From Fusobacterium necrogenes (GTDB lineage Bacteria; Fusobacteriota; Fusobacteriia; Fusobacteriales; Fusobacteriaceae): 64,000 bases of DNA. The position numbers and the translations under genes are program-made. The notes below the pieces were generated by a model. It had not been told where the DNA came from, did no database searches, and saw only the letters and a list, made by a program, of their open reading frames with translations. Shown here in pieces: positions 1 to 9,516 of this stretch (position 1 is the stretch's first letter; each line of letters opens with the position of its first letter). The stretch is from assembly GCF_900450765.1 (NCBI RefSeq), contig NZ_UGGU01000003.1:248001-312000 (forward strand), given 5' to 3'.

Positions 1-1
1 C

Positions 2-529
2 ATTACTATGAATCCAGATATGAGTAGTTTAAGAAAAGGAAATAAAATGGCAAGGGAGAGAATGTCGATATTATTTGATCACTCAGCAGCAGAGTCTGCA
101 CTTGTATTGGGAACTTCTAATAAAACTGAGTTATTACTAGGTTATGGGACACAGTTTGGAGATGCAGCATCAGCTATCAATGCTATAGGAGACTTATATA
201 AAACTCATGTGTGGGCCTTATCAAGACATATGGGTGTACCTAATGAGATTATAGATAAAAAACCAAGTGCTGATCTTTGGGAAGGCCAAACTGATGAACA
301 AGAATTAGGGTATTCTTATAAAATGGCAGATGAGATATTATATAAATATGTAGAAGAAAGAAAAAATATTGATGAAATAGTTAAAGATGGATATTCTCAG
401 GAAGTGGTAAAAAAGATAATCAAAAGAACTAAGATTATGCAATATAAAAGAGTTATGCCTATAATTGCAAAGGTTTTTTCAAGAGGAATAGGAACAGGAT
501 TTAAATATCCAAGAGATTGGGAAGTATAG
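2..529 (+). CDS. nadE: NAD+ synthetase, C-terminal part (truncated by window edge)
   Basis: This is the end of an ammonia-dependent NAD+ synthetase, which amidates deamido-NAD+ in the last step of NAD biosynthesis in the cytoplasm. The frame is already open at base 2, so the start lies outside the window; the ATG at 8 is internal. Visible family features are the [15 protein letters not shown] segment (ATP/deamido-NAD contact region), FGD, and the [17 protein letters not shown] stretch. The C-terminal tail ending in KYPRDWEV matches the short bacterial NadE type. The N-terminal ATP-pyrophosphatase loop SGGxDS is not in view. Confident family call; partial gene. Confidence 0.93.
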   Translation: MTMNPDMSSLRKGNKMARERMSILFDHSAAESALVLGTSNKTELLLGYGTQFGDAASAINAIGDLYKTHVWALSRHMGVPNEIIDKKPSADLWEGQTDEQELGYSYKMADEILYKYVEERKNIDEIVKDGYSQEVVKKIIKRTKIMQYKRVMPIIAKVFSRGIGTGFKYPRDWEV

Positions 530-569
530 AGATAGTTAAGAATATATTGATATAAGGGGTTGAATTTAT

Positions 570-941
570 ATGAGTAGGGATGAGCAATTAAGGCAAGAAT
601 TAGATGAATTTAAAAAAGAAAAAGAAAGAATAAGAAATATTGTGGGTGAAATAGGGGGAAAAAATAATAAACAACATAAGATAGTGAGTTCTATATTTGT
701 TCTACTTATTGCTATTTTGCTAATATTAGGTGTTGTACTAGAAAAAATAACCTTATTTTTGACATTAGAAATTGTTATTATATTAGCTATATTTAAAGTT
801 ATATGGATGTTTTATGAATTTCAAAGAGCTAACCATTTTCAATTTTGGATACTTAATTCTTTAGAATTTAGATTAAACGAGATAGATAAAAGAGTAAGAA
901 AAATTGAAAAAATGGTCAGAGATAAGAATATGAAAATTTAA
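570..941 (+). CDS. small two-helix membrane protein, function unknown
   Basis: A 123-residue protein that I do not recognise. It has a charged N-terminal helix rich in Glu/Lys (residues 1-35, possibly coiled coil). Two closely spaced hydrophobic segments follow at about residues 38-58 and 62-82, then a basic, amphipathic tail (LNEIDKRVRKIEKM) that may also form a coiled coil. An AAGGGG ribosome site precedes the ATG. It lies 40 bp after nadE on the same strand and is followed by a strong hairpin terminator, so it could be the last gene of the nadE transcript. The topology suggests a membrane-anchored scaffold, but nothing assigns a function. Confidence 0.75.
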   Translation: MSRDEQLRQELDEFKKEKERIRNIVGEIGGKNNKQHKIVSSIFVLLIAILLILGVVLEKITLFLTLEIVIILAIFKVIWMFYEFQRANHFQFWILNSLEFRLNEIDKRVRKIEKMVRDKNMKI

Positions 942-957
942 AAAGTAATTAAGATGA

Positions 958-1010
958 CTCGAGAATGATTTTTATTGTTTAATAAAATTTATCATTCTTG
1001 AGTTTTTATA
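958..1010 (+). terminator. Rho-independent terminator after the small membrane protein gene
   Basis: The arm CTCGAGAATGAT (958-969) pairs with ATCATTCTTGAG (991-1002), with one G-T pair. The stem continues inward through TTTTATT/AATAAAA and is followed by TTTTTATA. Confidence 0.85.
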
Positions 1011-1057
1011 TATTTGTCTAAAATATAGGGAGATACTATGATCTAGTAGGAGAGATT

Positions 1058-1885
1058 ATGAAGATTAAGTATAGAATTTCTGAAGTGGCAAAAATATTTA
1101 ATATTTCAAGGCAAACTTTGATATTTTATCATAAAAAAATATTCTAGTTCCTTTTGAAGTGGATAATGAAAATGGATATAGATATTACTCAAAAGATCAA
1201 ATATGGGAGTTAATGTTTATACTTATATTGAAAAGAGCTGGATTTTCTTTAGAAGAGGTAAAAAGTTTTAGTGAGCTTAGAAGTCCAAAAGAGAATATAA
1301 AATTTCTAGAAAAAAATAAAAAATATAGATACTAGAATAAATGAGTTACAAAGAGTAAAAAGTAGAATAAGTAATAGAATAAAAAATCTACAAGATTATC
1401 TTCTAGAAAATAAAAATGATGCAATATTTGAAATGAGAGAAGAAATATTATGGTATTATATTTCAATGAAAAATCCAAAAGATGAGAAAGAGATGATTGA
1501 AATTTATGAAAAGTTAGATGAGGTAGCGAGGAAAAATAAGATAGAGGATACAAAATATATAAATATAGTGGATCTTAGGAAATTAGAATTAGTGGTTGAT
1601 GAAGAGATGATACCAGTGTTAAAATTAGGAATTCTAATACCTAAGGAGAAAAGATTCAATGGTTGTGAGTATTTAAAAATAGGAGAGTGTTTTAGGGTTA
1701 ATCATCAAGATTCTTATATATCTTTGAACACTACTTATAAAAATATAGATAGATATATAAAGAAAACAAAATATAGGAAATTGGGATATTCTATAGAGTT
1801 TATGAAAGAATTAGCTATACCAACAGAAAATGGAATAGGTGGTATTATTGAAATAGTGATACCAGTAACTAAAATAAATAACTAA
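1058..1885 (+). pseudogene. MerR-family regulator with GyrI-like ligand domain, two compensating frameshifts
   Basis: Frame by frame this reads as one MerR activator of about 275 residues. The start MKIKYRISEVAKIFNISRQT is the winged-helix DNA-binding domain. A dimerisation coiled coil follows (INELQRVKSRISNRIKNLQDY). The C-terminal half resembles the GyrI-like effector-binding domain seen in BmrR/TipA-type regulators. The first frame stops at 1145 just after an A7 run (1133-1139); adding one A restores HKKNILVPFEVDNENGYRYY. The second frame stops at about 1335 after A7/A6 runs (1310-1323); removing one A restores the original frame. The 3' part is open from 1433 to 1885. The lesions could be real inactivation, homopolymer sequencing error or slippage-controlled expression. 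Neighbouring genes give no hint of the ligand. Confidence 0.8.
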
Positions 1886-1897
1886 CTTCCCTTTAAA

Positions 1898-1926
1898 TTG
1901 ATTTTTTTAGATAAATATGCTATAAT
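1898..1926 (+). promoter_or_regulatory. sigma-70 promoter for the prfA operon
   Basis: TTGATT at 1898-1903 and TATAAT at 1921-1926 are separated by 17 bp. They lie about 38 bp before the prfA start, after an AAAAGGAGATGAG ribosome site. Confidence 0.75.
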
Positions 1927-1963
1927 TGTTAAGTTATAGTGTAGAAAAGGAGATGAGAAGATA

Positions 1964-3040
1964 GTGTTCGCTAAGTTAGAAGAAGTTGTAAGAAGATTTA
2001 ATGAGCTTAATGAGATGTTAGGCTCTTCAGAAATTTTATCTGATCCTAAAAAAATGATGGAATGTAATAAAGCATTAGCTGATATAACACCGCTTGTAGA
2101 AAAATATAAAGAGTATAAAACTCTTAGTGAGGATCTACAATTTATAAAAGAAAATATTAGAAACGAAAAAGATCCTGATATGAGAGAGATGATGAATGAA
2201 GAGCAAAAAGAACTTGAAGAGAAGTTACCTGATTATGAAAAAGAGTTAAAAATTCTTTTACTTCCAAAAGATGAAAATGATGATAAAAACGTTATCGTAG
2301 AGATCAGGGGAGGAGCAGGTGGAGATGAGGCTGCTCTATTTGCTGGAGACCTATTCAGAATGTATAATAGATATGCAGAAAGAAGAAAGTGGAAAGTGGA
2401 GATAATCGAAAAACAAGAGATCGGTATTGGAGGAATAAAAGAGGCAGTATTCAGTATCAATGGGCTTGGAGCTTATTCAAGATTAAAATTTGAATCTGGA
2501 GTACATAGAGTACAAAGAGTACCTGAAACAGAATCAGCAGGAAGAGTACATACATCAACAGCTACAGTAGCTGTATTACCAGAGGTAGAGGACGTAAAAG
2601 AGGTAAAAATTGATCCTAAAGACCTTAAGATAGATACATATAGATCTGGAGGAGCTGGAGGACAGCACGTAAATATGACTGACTCAGCTGTTAGAATTAC
2701 TCACTTACCAACAGGAATAGTAGTACAATGTCAAGATGAGAGATCTCAGTTAAAAAATAGAGAGAAAGCTATGAAGCACTTAGTATCAAAGCTATATGAG
2801 ATGGAGTGCGAAAAACAAAGAAGTCAAGTAGAGAGTGAAAGAAAACTTCAAGTAGGAACAGGGGATAGATCTGAAAAGATCAGAACATACAACTTCCCAC
2901 AAGGAAGAATTACAGACCACAGAATTAAATTTACTGTATATCAATTAGATGCATTCTTAGATGGAGACATAGATGAGATGATAGATGCTCTTATCACATT
3001 CAACCAAGCTGAGATGTTAGCTAGTGCATCAGAAGAGTAA
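1964..3040 (+). CDS. prfA: peptide chain release factor 1
   Basis: Release factor that recognises UAA/UAG in the ribosomal A site and triggers peptidyl-tRNA hydrolysis. The 358-residue length is typical. The GGQ catalytic loop is visible ([17 protein letters not shown], near residue 230), and the anticodon-like tripeptide is PET in [14 protein letters not shown]. That PxT form marks RF1 rather than RF2 (SPF). Translation starts at a GTG that fits the AAAAGGAGATGAG ribosome site. It is the first gene of a six-gene operon and is followed directly by prmC, which methylates the Gln of this same GGQ motif, so substrate and enzyme are co-transcribed. Confidence 0.97.
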   Translation: MFAKLEEVVRRFNELNEMLGSSEILSDPKKMMECNKALADITPLVEKYKEYKTLSEDLQFIKENIRNEKDPDMREMMNEEQKELEEKLPDYEKELKILLLPKDENDDKNVIVEIRGGAGGDEAALFAGDLFRMYNRYAERRKWKVEIIEKQEIGIGGIKEAVFSINGLGAYSRLKFESGVHRVQRVPETESAGRVHTSTATVAVLPEVEDVKEVKIDPKDLKIDTYRSGGAGGQHVNMTDSAVRITHLPTGIVVQCQDERSQLKNREKAMKHLVSKLYEMECEKQRSQVESERKLQVGTGDRSEKIRTYNFPQGRITDHRIKFTVYQLDAFLDGDIDEMIDALITFNQAEMLASASEE

Positions 3041-3041
3041 T

Positions 3042-4178
3042 ATGAATTTGTTAGAAATATTAAATTTTTCAAAAGAGTATTTGCAAAAATACTCTTTTTC
3101 AAAACCCCGTCTTGAAAGTGAAAAACTTATAGCAGCAGTTTTAAAATTAGATAGAATAACTCTCTATGCATATTTTGATATGGAGCTTACAACAGAACAA
3201 AAAGATACAATAAAAAAATACCTAAGGGAGATGGCAAGAGGTAGAATAGGTTTTGATGAACTTATAGAAAAAAAGGGAGATTTAGAGTTAGATACTAAAA
3301 ACTATAAAGAGGAAAATTATGATCTACTCAAAAAATCCATTGAATATCTAGAGAAACATCAGGTACCTAATGCAAGACTTGATGCTGAATATATTTTTGC
3401 ACATATCCTAAAGGTAAGTAGAGTAACACTTACTTTGAATCTAAATAAAAAGATAGAAGAGGAAGATAAAAATAGAATAAGAGAGATGTTAGTAGCTAGA
3501 GGAAAAGAGAGAAAACCTTTACAATATCTACTTGGAGAATGGGAATTTTATGGATATCCATTTAAAGTAGATGAGAGAGTTCTTATTCCTAGAGCTGATA
3601 CAGAGATATTGGTAGAACAATGTAAATATCTTGTAAATGAGCTACCTAGTCCTAAGATAATGGATATAGGGACAGGAAGTGGAGCTATTGCTATATCACT
3701 TGGTAAAGAGTTGCCTAATGCCCATGTGTTAGGACTAGATATAAGTGAGAGAGCTTTAGAGGTAGCTATACAAAATAGAGATATGAATGAGGCTACTAAT
3801 GTAAAATTTCTTAAGTCAGATGTTTTTTCTACCTTAAGAGATGAGAAATACAAAAATGTGAAATTTAGTCTGATAGTTTCAAATCCCCCATATATTCCAA
3901 CAGAGGAGTATGTGGGACTCATGCCAGAGGTATTGAAGTATGAGCCTAAAAATGCTTTGACTGACAATGGAGATGGGTACTATTTCTATGAAAAAATATC
4001 CAAAGAGGCTAAGGAGTTTTTGACAGAAGATGGATATTTAGCTTTTGAAGTGGGACATAATCAGGCTGAAAAAGTAGCTGATTTTATGAGAGAAAATGGA
4101 TTTGATGTACTATCAATAGTAAAAGATTATGGTGGAATAGATAGAGTAGTAATTGGAAAGAGAAGAGAGGAAAATTAA
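3042..4178 (+). CDS. prmC: release factor glutamine N5-methyltransferase with duplicated N-terminal domain
   Basis: SAM-dependent methyltransferase that modifies the GGQ glutamine of release factors. The catalytic domain shows the SAM loop (MDIGTGSGAIAISL) and the NPPY signature (IVSNPPYIPTEEY), then the FEVGHNQ region. The protein is 378 residues against a usual 275-290. The extra length is a second copy of the helical PrmC N-terminal domain: residues about 3-68 (EYLQKYSFSKPRLESEKLI) and about 90-165 (EYLEKHQVPNARLDAEYIF) align throughout. Only the second copy leads into QYLLGEWEFYG. The ATG at 3042, two bases after the prfA stop and preceded by AGAAGAG, is preferred; an in-frame start at 3024 would overlap prfA. 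The stop overlaps the queA start (TAATG). Confidence 0.93.
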   Translation: MNLLEILNFSKEYLQKYSFSKPRLESEKLIAAVLKLDRITLYAYFDMELTTEQKDTIKKYLREMARGRIGFDELIEKKGDLELDTKNYKEENYDLLKKSIEYLEKHQVPNARLDAEYIFAHILKVSRVTLTLNLNKKIEEEDKNRIREMLVARGKERKPLQYLLGEWEFYGYPFKVDERVLIPRADTEILVEQCKYLVNELPSPKIMDIGTGSGAIAISLGKELPNAHVLGLDISERALEVAIQNRDMNEATNVKFLKSDVFSTLRDEKYKNVKFSLIVSNPPYIPTEEYVGLMPEVLKYEPKNALTDNGDGYYFYEKISKEAKEFLTEDGYLAFEVGHNQAEKVADFMRENGFDVLSIVKDYGGIDRVVIGKRREEN

Positions 4179-5209
4179 TGTCTACAAAACTACATGATTA
4201 TGATTACCATCTACCAGAGGAGTTAATAGGACAGGAGCCAAGAGAGCCTAGAGACCATGCTAGACTTATGTTGGTAGATAAAACTAATAAAAAGATAGAG
4301 CATAAGCATTTTTATGATATAATAGATTATCTACAAGAGGGAGATATCTTAGTAAGAAACTCTACTAAGGTAATTCCAGCTAGACTTTTTGGACATAAAG
4401 AGACTGGTGGAGTGTTGGAGATTTTACTTATAAAAAGAATAAATCTAGATACTTGGGAGTGTCTACTTAAACCAGCTAAAAAATTAAAACTTGGGCAAAA
4501 ATTATATGTGGGACAAAATAGTGAACTTGTAGCTGAACTAATAGAGATAAAAGATGATGGAAATAGAGTTTTAAAATTTACCTATGAAGGAGCTTTTGAA
4601 GAGGTATTAGATAAACTAGGAAATATGCCATTACCACCATATATAGTGGAAACTTTAAAGGAAAAAGAGAGATATCAAACTGTGTATGCTCAAAGAGGAG
4701 AGTCAGTAGCAGCACCAACAGCTGGTCTACATTTCACTAAAGAACTTTTAGAAAAGATAGAAAAAAAGGGAATAAAGATTGTAGATATATTTCTTGAGGT
4801 AGGACTAGGAACATTTAGACCAGTACAGACTGAAGATGTGCTAGACCATAAGATGCATGAGGAAATATTTGAGATACCTCAAGAGGCAGCAGATATAATT
4901 AACAAAGGAAAGGCTGAAGGAAGAAGAATAATCTCAGTAGGAACTACAAGTACAAGAGCATTGGAATCATCAGTAAATGAGAATGGAAAAGTAATTGCTC
5001 AAAAGGCAAGTACAGATATATTTATTTATCCAGGATATGAGTTTAAAGTTATAGATGCTCTTATTACAAATTTTCACCTACCAAAATCTACTTTACTTAT
5101 GTTGGTATCAGCTTTTTCAAGCAGAAAGTTTATGTTGAGTGTATATGAAACTGCTGTAAAAGAAAAGTATCATTTCTTCAGTTTTGGAGATGCAGTGTTT
5201 ATCTATTAA
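4178..5209 (+). CDS. queA: S-adenosylmethionine:tRNA ribosyltransferase-isomerase
   Basis: Transfers the ribosyl moiety of SAM to preQ1-modified tRNA, giving epoxyqueuosine at wobble position 34 of GUN-anticodon tRNAs. The 343-residue length and signature segments match QueA: the N-terminal DYHLPEELIGQEPREPRDHA, the central APTAGLHFT, and EVGLGTFRPVQ followed by HKMHEE. The C-terminal TNFHLPKSTLLMLVSAF is also typical. The start codon shares a base with the prmC stop, so the two are translationally coupled. No preQ1 riboswitch can be placed here because the gene is internal to the operon. Confidence 0.96.
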   Translation: MSTKLHDYDYHLPEELIGQEPREPRDHARLMLVDKTNKKIEHKHFYDIIDYLQEGDILVRNSTKVIPARLFGHKETGGVLEILLIKRINLDTWECLLKPAKKLKLGQKLYVGQNSELVAELIEIKDDGNRVLKFTYEGAFEEVLDKLGNMPLPPYIVETLKEKERYQTVYAQRGESVAAPTAGLHFTKELLEKIEKKGIKIVDIFLEVGLGTFRPVQTEDVLDHKMHEEIFEIPQEAADIINKGKAEGRRIISVGTTSTRALESSVNENGKVIAQKASTDIFIYPGYEFKVIDALITNFHLPKSTLLMLVSAFSSRKFMLSVYETAVKEKYHFFSFGDAVFIY

Positions 5210-5222
5210 TGGAGTTGATGTG

Positions 5223-5771
5223 ATGAGAATAATTGCAGGAGATGCAAAGAATAAGAAAATAAAGAGTAGAAAGGGAATAGATACAAGACCTACATTAGGA
5301 AGTATGAAGGAGTCATTATTTTCTATAATAGCTCCATATGTTCCAGACTCTGTATTTTTAGATCTATTTAGTGGAAGTGGAAGCATATCTCTAGAGGCTT
5401 TAAGCAGAGGAGCTAAGAGAGCTGTGATGATCGAGAAAGATTCTGAAGCTCTAAAATATATAATAGAAAATGTAAATAACTTAGGTTATGAAGATAGATG
5501 TAGAGCTTATAAAAATGATGCGTTAAGAGCTATTGAAATCTTAGGAAGAAAAGGAGAAAAATTTAATATAATCTTTATGGACCCACCATATAAAGATGAG
5601 GTATGTACAAGGGTTATGAAAGCTATTGAAAAACATAAAATCTTAGCTGAGGATGGACTAATAATATGTGAACACCATGTTTTTGAAGAGATGGCTGATA
5701 TTGTGGGAGAGTATAAAAAAGCTGATGAAAGAAAATATGGAAAAAAATGTATAACTTTCTATACTAGATAG
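5223..5771 (+). CDS. rsmD: 16S rRNA (guanine-966 N2)-methyltransferase
   Basis: Methylates G966 of 16S rRNA. The chosen ATG gives the typical start MRIIAGDAKNKKIKSRKG, preceded by GGAG at about 5211; an upstream in-frame ATG at 5184 would overlap queA and adds a non-conserved tail. The 182-residue length is normal. SAM-binding FLDLFSGSGSISLEALSRGA and the catalytic MDPPYKDEV motif are both present. It sits 13 bp after queA in the same operon. In many bacteria rsmD neighbours coaD, which is not seen here. Confidence 0.94.
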   Translation: MRIIAGDAKNKKIKSRKGIDTRPTLGSMKESLFSIIAPYVPDSVFLDLFSGSGSISLEALSRGAKRAVMIEKDSEALKYIIENVNNLGYEDRCRAYKNDALRAIEILGRKGEKFNIIFMDPPYKDEVCTRVMKAIEKHKILAEDGLIICEHHVFEEMADIVGEYKKADERKYGKKCITFYTR

Positions 5772-5779
5772 GAGGAAAT

Positions 5780-5983
5780 ATGAAATTTGAAGAAAATTTA
5801 GCAGAGATAGATGAAATAATAGAGAAATTAGAAAGCGGAGATTTATCTCTTGCTGACTCTATAAAAGAGTATGAAACAGCTATGAAGTTACTAAAAAAAT
5901 CATCTGACTTATTGAATAAAGCTGAAGGAAAAGTCTTGAAAGTAGTGGAAAAGGATGAAGGGATACTACTTGAGGAGGTATAA
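5780..5983 (+). CDS. xseB: exodeoxyribonuclease VII small subunit
   Basis: A 67-residue helical subunit of ExoVII, which degrades single-stranded DNA in both directions together with the large catalytic subunit XseA. The sequence opens with MKFEENLAEIDEIIEKLESG and contains the characteristic LSLADSIKEYETAMKLLKKS, the conserved heptad-like core of the family. It has an AGGAGG ribosome site and is one base from the following prenyltransferase gene, an order (xseB-ispA) common in bacteria. xseA is not in the window. Confidence 0.93.
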   Translation: MKFEENLAEIDEIIEKLESGDLSLADSIKEYETAMKLLKKSSDLLNKAEGKVLKVVEKDEGILLEEV

Positions 5984-5984
5984 G

Positions 5985-6872
5985 ATGTTATTTAAAGATT
6001 ATCTTGGAATGGGAAAAAAATTAGTAGAAGATGGAATTGATAAGTATCTAGGAGAGTTAACTTATCCAGAGGTTATAGCAGAAGGAATGAAATATGCTGT
6101 ATTAAATGGTGGAAAAAGATTAAGACCTATACTTCTATTTATGACTTTGGATATTTTAGGGTGTGAAAGAGAAAAAGGGTTAGCTACAGCTTCAGCTATT
6201 GAGATGATACACTCTTACTCTTTAGTGCACGATGACTTACCAGCTTTAGATAATGATGATTATAGAAGAGGAAAGCTTACTACTCATAAAAAGTTTGGAG
6301 AGGCAGAGGGGATACTTATAGGAGATGCTCTTTTAACACATGCTTTCTATGTACTTACTGAGAAAAACTCTCATCTTTCAGCTGACAAGATAGTTGAAAT
6401 AGTAAAGCTTACATCTAGTTATGCTGGTATCAATGGAATGATTGGTGGACAGATGGTAGATATTGCTAGTGAAGGTAAAAAAATAGATTTAGAAACTTTG
6501 AGATATATGCATGCACATAAGACAGGAAAGCTTATAAAATTACCTGTGGAAGTAGCTTGTGTAATAGCTGATGCTTCTATTGAGGATAGAGAAGTACTTA
6601 CAAAATATTCTGAATTAATTGGACTTGCTTTCCAAATAAAAGACGATATATTAGATATTGAGGGAGATTTTGAAACTATTGGTAAACCAGTAGGAAGTGA
6701 CTTAGAGCATAACAAATCCACCTATCCATCTATTTTAGGTCTAACAGAGAGTAAAAAACTCTTAGTAGAAACGATAGAGAAAGCTAAGAGTATGGTGATA
6801 ACTAGATTTGGTAAAACAAAGTGTCAAATTTTTCTAGATTTAGCTGATTACATAAGAGATAGAGATAGGTAG
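5985..6872 (+). CDS. ispA: short-chain polyprenyl (farnesyl/geranylgeranyl) diphosphate synthase
   Basis: Condenses isopentenyl diphosphate with allylic diphosphates to make the C15/C20 precursors of undecaprenyl phosphate and quinone chains. Both aspartate-rich motifs are present: DDLPALDND (first, binding Mg and the allylic substrate) and DDILDIEGD (second). GGKRLRP and the GQMVDIASE helix are also family-typical. The ATG at 5985 follows GAGGAGGT; a longer in-frame start at 5955 lies inside xseB and is less likely. The 295-residue length is normal for IspA. It is the last gene of the prfA operon; a dxs gene, often next, is not here. Confidence 0.93.
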   Translation: MLFKDYLGMGKKLVEDGIDKYLGELTYPEVIAEGMKYAVLNGGKRLRPILLFMTLDILGCEREKGLATASAIEMIHSYSLVHDDLPALDNDDYRRGKLTTHKKFGEAEGILIGDALLTHAFYVLTEKNSHLSADKIVEIVKLTSSYAGINGMIGGQMVDIASEGKKIDLETLRYMHAHKTGKLIKLPVEVACVIADASIEDREVLTKYSELIGLAFQIKDDILDIEGDFETIGKPVGSDLEHNKSTYPSILGLTESKKLLVETIEKAKSMVITRFGKTKCQIFLDLADYIRDRDR

Positions 6873-6940
6873 ATAGTTATAAATTATATATTTTCTAGAA
6901 GTTAAGATATTTTAAAACTTGATTAAGTAAATATTATATG

Positions 6941-6969
6941 TTGAAATTGTGTGTAAAATGTGTTATTAT
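6941..6969 (+). promoter_or_regulatory. promoter for the outer-membrane protein gene
   Basis: TTGAAA (6941-6946) and TATTAT (6964-6969) have a 17-bp spacer, about 30 bp before the start codon. Confidence 0.5.
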
Positions 6970-6998
6970 TAAGAAAAATTACTGAAGGAGATATATAT

Positions 6999-7817
6999 AT
7001 GAAAAAGAAAATTATATTTTTATTACTTAGTTTATCTGGATTGGCTTTTGCAGAGGAAGGTTTTTTTGATAAATTTGAAAAACCACAAAGTTATTCTATA
7101 AGAGGGTATTATGATTATTCTTCATTAAAAGGTTTTGTGCAAATACCTAAAGGAGGAGCTAAAGGAAGTACTTCAGAGAAAAGACCAACTTTCGATGAGT
7201 TAGGGATAGATTACATAAATTTCTATGAAGGAGATTTTACTGCTAATTGGGATAAACTATCTGCTTATTTTAGATTAAGATACATGGTTTTTGATGGAGA
7301 GGCTACTCTTAAAGAGGAACTTATAACTCATAATAATAAAATACCAGCAGGTTCGAGAATGAAAACTGAGCATCAATATATAAATTTCCATTTTGGAGCT
7401 GGGTATAATATATCTAAGATAGATAAACTTAAATTTAGTCCAGTAGCAGAATGGGTAGGAAGTAGATTTGAATATAGATATGCAGCTAAGGATCAAAATG
7501 GTAATTCAATATCAAGTAGAAGAAAATTTGGATGGGGGCAAGTAAATGTGGGATTTGATTCAGAATATAGCATAACTGATAATTATAAACTTGAGTTAAG
7601 AGGAAGATATGGAATTCCATATGATAATATAAAAGAGGATTATTCTCTTTCGTTTGTAAATAATGTAAATATATTTGAATGGGAAAAAAGTAAATTAAAT
7701 TTACTTTTTGGAGTAGAGTACAGAAAGTTTATTTTTAGAGATACTCAAAGAAATATGCAAAACTATATGAAACAAGAAAGTATGATTTATAAGGTAGGAT
7801 TAGAATACTCTTTCTAA
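6999..7817 (+). CDS. outer-membrane beta-barrel protein
   Basis: A 272-residue exported protein. The signal peptide is clear (MKKKIIFLLLSLSGLAFA, cleavage after AFA near residue 18). The mature part alternates hydrophobic and polar residues with many aromatics, in repeated strands such as YSIRGYYDYS, LSAYFRLRYMVF, YINFHFGAGYNI and KLELRGRYGI. The last strand ends KVGLEYSF with the C-terminal Phe used by the BAM complex. This supports an outer-membrane barrel of perhaps 10-12 strands, as expected for a diderm such as Fusobacterium. No specific substrate or adhesin domain is seen. The ATG at 6999 follows GAAGGAG; an upstream in-frame start would spoil the signal peptide. Confidence 0.85.
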   Translation: MKKKIIFLLLSLSGLAFAEEGFFDKFEKPQSYSIRGYYDYSSLKGFVQIPKGGAKGSTSEKRPTFDELGIDYINFYEGDFTANWDKLSAYFRLRYMVFDGEATLKEELITHNNKIPAGSRMKTEHQYINFHFGAGYNISKIDKLKFSPVAEWVGSRFEYRYAAKDQNGNSISSRRKFGWGQVNVGFDSEYSITDNYKLELRGRYGIPYDNIKEDYSLSFVNNVNIFEWEKSKLNLLFGVEYRKFIFRDTQRNMQNYMKQESMIYKVGLEYSF

Positions 7818-7858
7818 AATAAATTCTCAATAAAATAGTAGTAATTATTTAAATTCTA

Positions 7859-7867
7859 TGGTACAAT
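7859..7867 (+). promoter_or_regulatory. extended -10 promoter for the DUF1846 gene
   Basis: TGgTACAAT fits an extended -10 element about 40 bp before the ATG. No good -35 is visible. Confidence 0.45.
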
Positions 7868-7907
7868 ATAAAGTCGAATGAATTTTAATTATAAGGAGAA
7901 GCAAATA

Positions 7908-9410
7908 ATGAAGATAGGATTTGATCACGATAAGTACCTTGAAGAACAATCTAAATATATTTTAGAAAGAGTAAATAATTACGATAAGCTTTATCTTGAA
8001 TTTGGTGGAAAACTTATGTTTGATTTACATGCTAAGAGGGTTTTACCAGGATTTGATGAAAATGCTAAGATAAAAGTATTACATAAATTAAAAGATAAAC
8101 TTGAAGTAATAATTTGTGTTTATGCGGGTGATATTGAAAGAAATAAAATTAGAGGAGATTTTGGAATCACCTATGATATGGAAGTTTTTAGACTGATAGA
8201 TGACTTAAGAGAGCATGAACTTCAAGTGAATAGTGTTGTGATTACAAGATATAATGATCAGCCTGCAACAACTTTATTTATTAATAAGTTAGAACGTAGA
8301 GGTATAAAAGTATATAAACATAGAGCTACAAAAGGCTATCCTACAGATGTAGATGTAATAGTTAGTGATGAAGGATATGGACAAAATCCATACGTGGAAA
8401 CAACTAAGCCAATAGTTGTAGTAACAGCACCTGGACCAGGAAGTGGGAAATTAGCTACTTGTTTGAGTCAATTATATCATGAATATAAAAGAGGAAATGC
8501 AGCTGGATATTCTAAGTTTGAAACTTTTCCAGTATGGAATGTACCTTTAAAACATCCTTTAAATATAGCTTATGAGGCAGCAACTGTAGATTTGCAAGAT
8601 GTTAATATGATAGATCCATTCCATTTAGAAAAATATGGAGAAACAGCTGTAAATTATAATCGTGATGTAGAGGCTTTCCCGTTATTAAAAAGAATAATAG
8701 AAAAGATAACTGGTAAGGAGTCAATCTATCAATCTCCAACAGATATGGGAGTTAATAGAGTAGGATTTGGAATAGTAGATGATGAAATAATAAAAGAGGC
8801 TTCTAAACAAGAAATAATTAGAAGATATTTCAAAACTGGTTGTGAATATAAAAAAGGTTATGTAGATTACGAAACTTTTAAAAGAACTCGCATAATAATG
8901 GATGCATTGGATTTAAAAGAAGAGGATAGAAAAGTTGTAGGGGTAGCTAGAAAAAAATTAGAGGATATAAAATCTAAACAAACTGAGCCAGCTTCTGCAA
9001 TAGCGTTTGAATTACTAGATGGAACTATGATAACTGGTAAGGCATCTCCACTTATGGATGCAGCTTCAGCAGCTATTTTAAATGCTGTAAAATACTTTGC
9101 TGGAATTAATGATGAGATACTATTAATCTCTCCAGTTGTATTAGAACCAATCTTAAATTTGAAAGATAAAACTCTTCAAAGTAAAAATATAGCTCTAAAC
9201 TGTGAAGAGATACTTATGGCATTAAGTATCTGTGCAGCAACTAACCCAATGGCACAAGTGGCCGTACAAAAATTATCAATGCTAAAAGGAACTCAAGCTC
9301 ACTGTACAAATATACTTGGAAAAACTAATGAACAAACTTTAAGAAAGTTAGGAATTGATTTAACTTGTGATCAAGTGTTCCCAACGGAAAATTTATATTA
9401 CAATGATTAA
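7908..9410 (+). CDS. DUF1846 family protein
   Basis: A 500-residue cytoplasmic protein recognised as DUF1846 (a conserved Firmicutes/Fusobacteria family with structural similarity to P-loop or phosphotransferase folds but no firm role). Its start [18 protein letters not shown] is typical. Conserved blocks include KVLPGFDE-like [35 protein letters not shown] (a possible nucleotide-binding loop) and [15 protein letters not shown]. The ATG at 7908 has an AAGGAGAAG ribosome site; 7878 is an alternative in-frame start without one. It is transcribed alone, between its own promoter and a terminator. The family name is secure; function is unknown. Confidence 0.88.
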   Translation: MKIGFDHDKYLEEQSKYILERVNNYDKLYLEFGGKLMFDLHAKRVLPGFDENAKIKVLHKLKDKLEVIICVYAGDIERNKIRGDFGITYDMEVFRLIDDLREHELQVNSVVITRYNDQPATTLFINKLERRGIKVYKHRATKGYPTDVDVIVSDEGYGQNPYVETTKPIVVVTAPGPGSGKLATCLSQLYHEYKRGNAAGYSKFETFPVWNVPLKHPLNIAYEAATVDLQDVNMIDPFHLEKYGETAVNYNRDVEAFPLLKRIIEKITGKESIYQSPTDMGVNRVGFGIVDDEIIKEASKQEIIRRYFKTGCEYKKGYVDYETFKRTRIIMDALDLKEEDRKVVGVARKKLEDIKSKQTEPASAIAFELLDGTMITGKASPLMDAASAAILNAVKYFAGINDEILLISPVVLEPILNLKDKTLQSKNIALNCEEILMALSICAATNPMAQVAVQKLSMLKGTQAHCTNILGKTNEQTLRKLGIDLTCDQVFPTENLYYND

Positions 9411-9416
9411 TAAATT

Positions 9417-9459
9417 AGGAAATATAAGAGAGCAAAACTTTCTTGTATTTCCTTTTTTT
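9417..9459 (+). terminator. terminator after the DUF1846 gene
   Basis: AGGAAATA (9417-9424) pairs with TATTTCCT (9446-9453), extended inside by AAGA/TCTT, then a run of seven T. Confidence 0.85.
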
Positions 9460-9480
9460 CTAGGGAAATTTAGAAAAAAG

Positions 9481-9489
9481 TGGTATAAT
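9481..9489 (+). promoter_or_regulatory. extended -10 promoter for the small ORF and GT9 gene
   Basis: TGgTATAAT is an extended -10 hexamer 28 bp before the small ORF. A -35 is not obvious. Confidence 0.55.
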
Positions 9490-9516
9490 TTAGGAGAAAA
9501 TAAGTGAAGGTGAAAG

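Noticed and set aside
4178-4200. preQ1 riboswitch ahead of queA
   Set aside because: The start overlaps the prmC stop; there is no leader to hold it.
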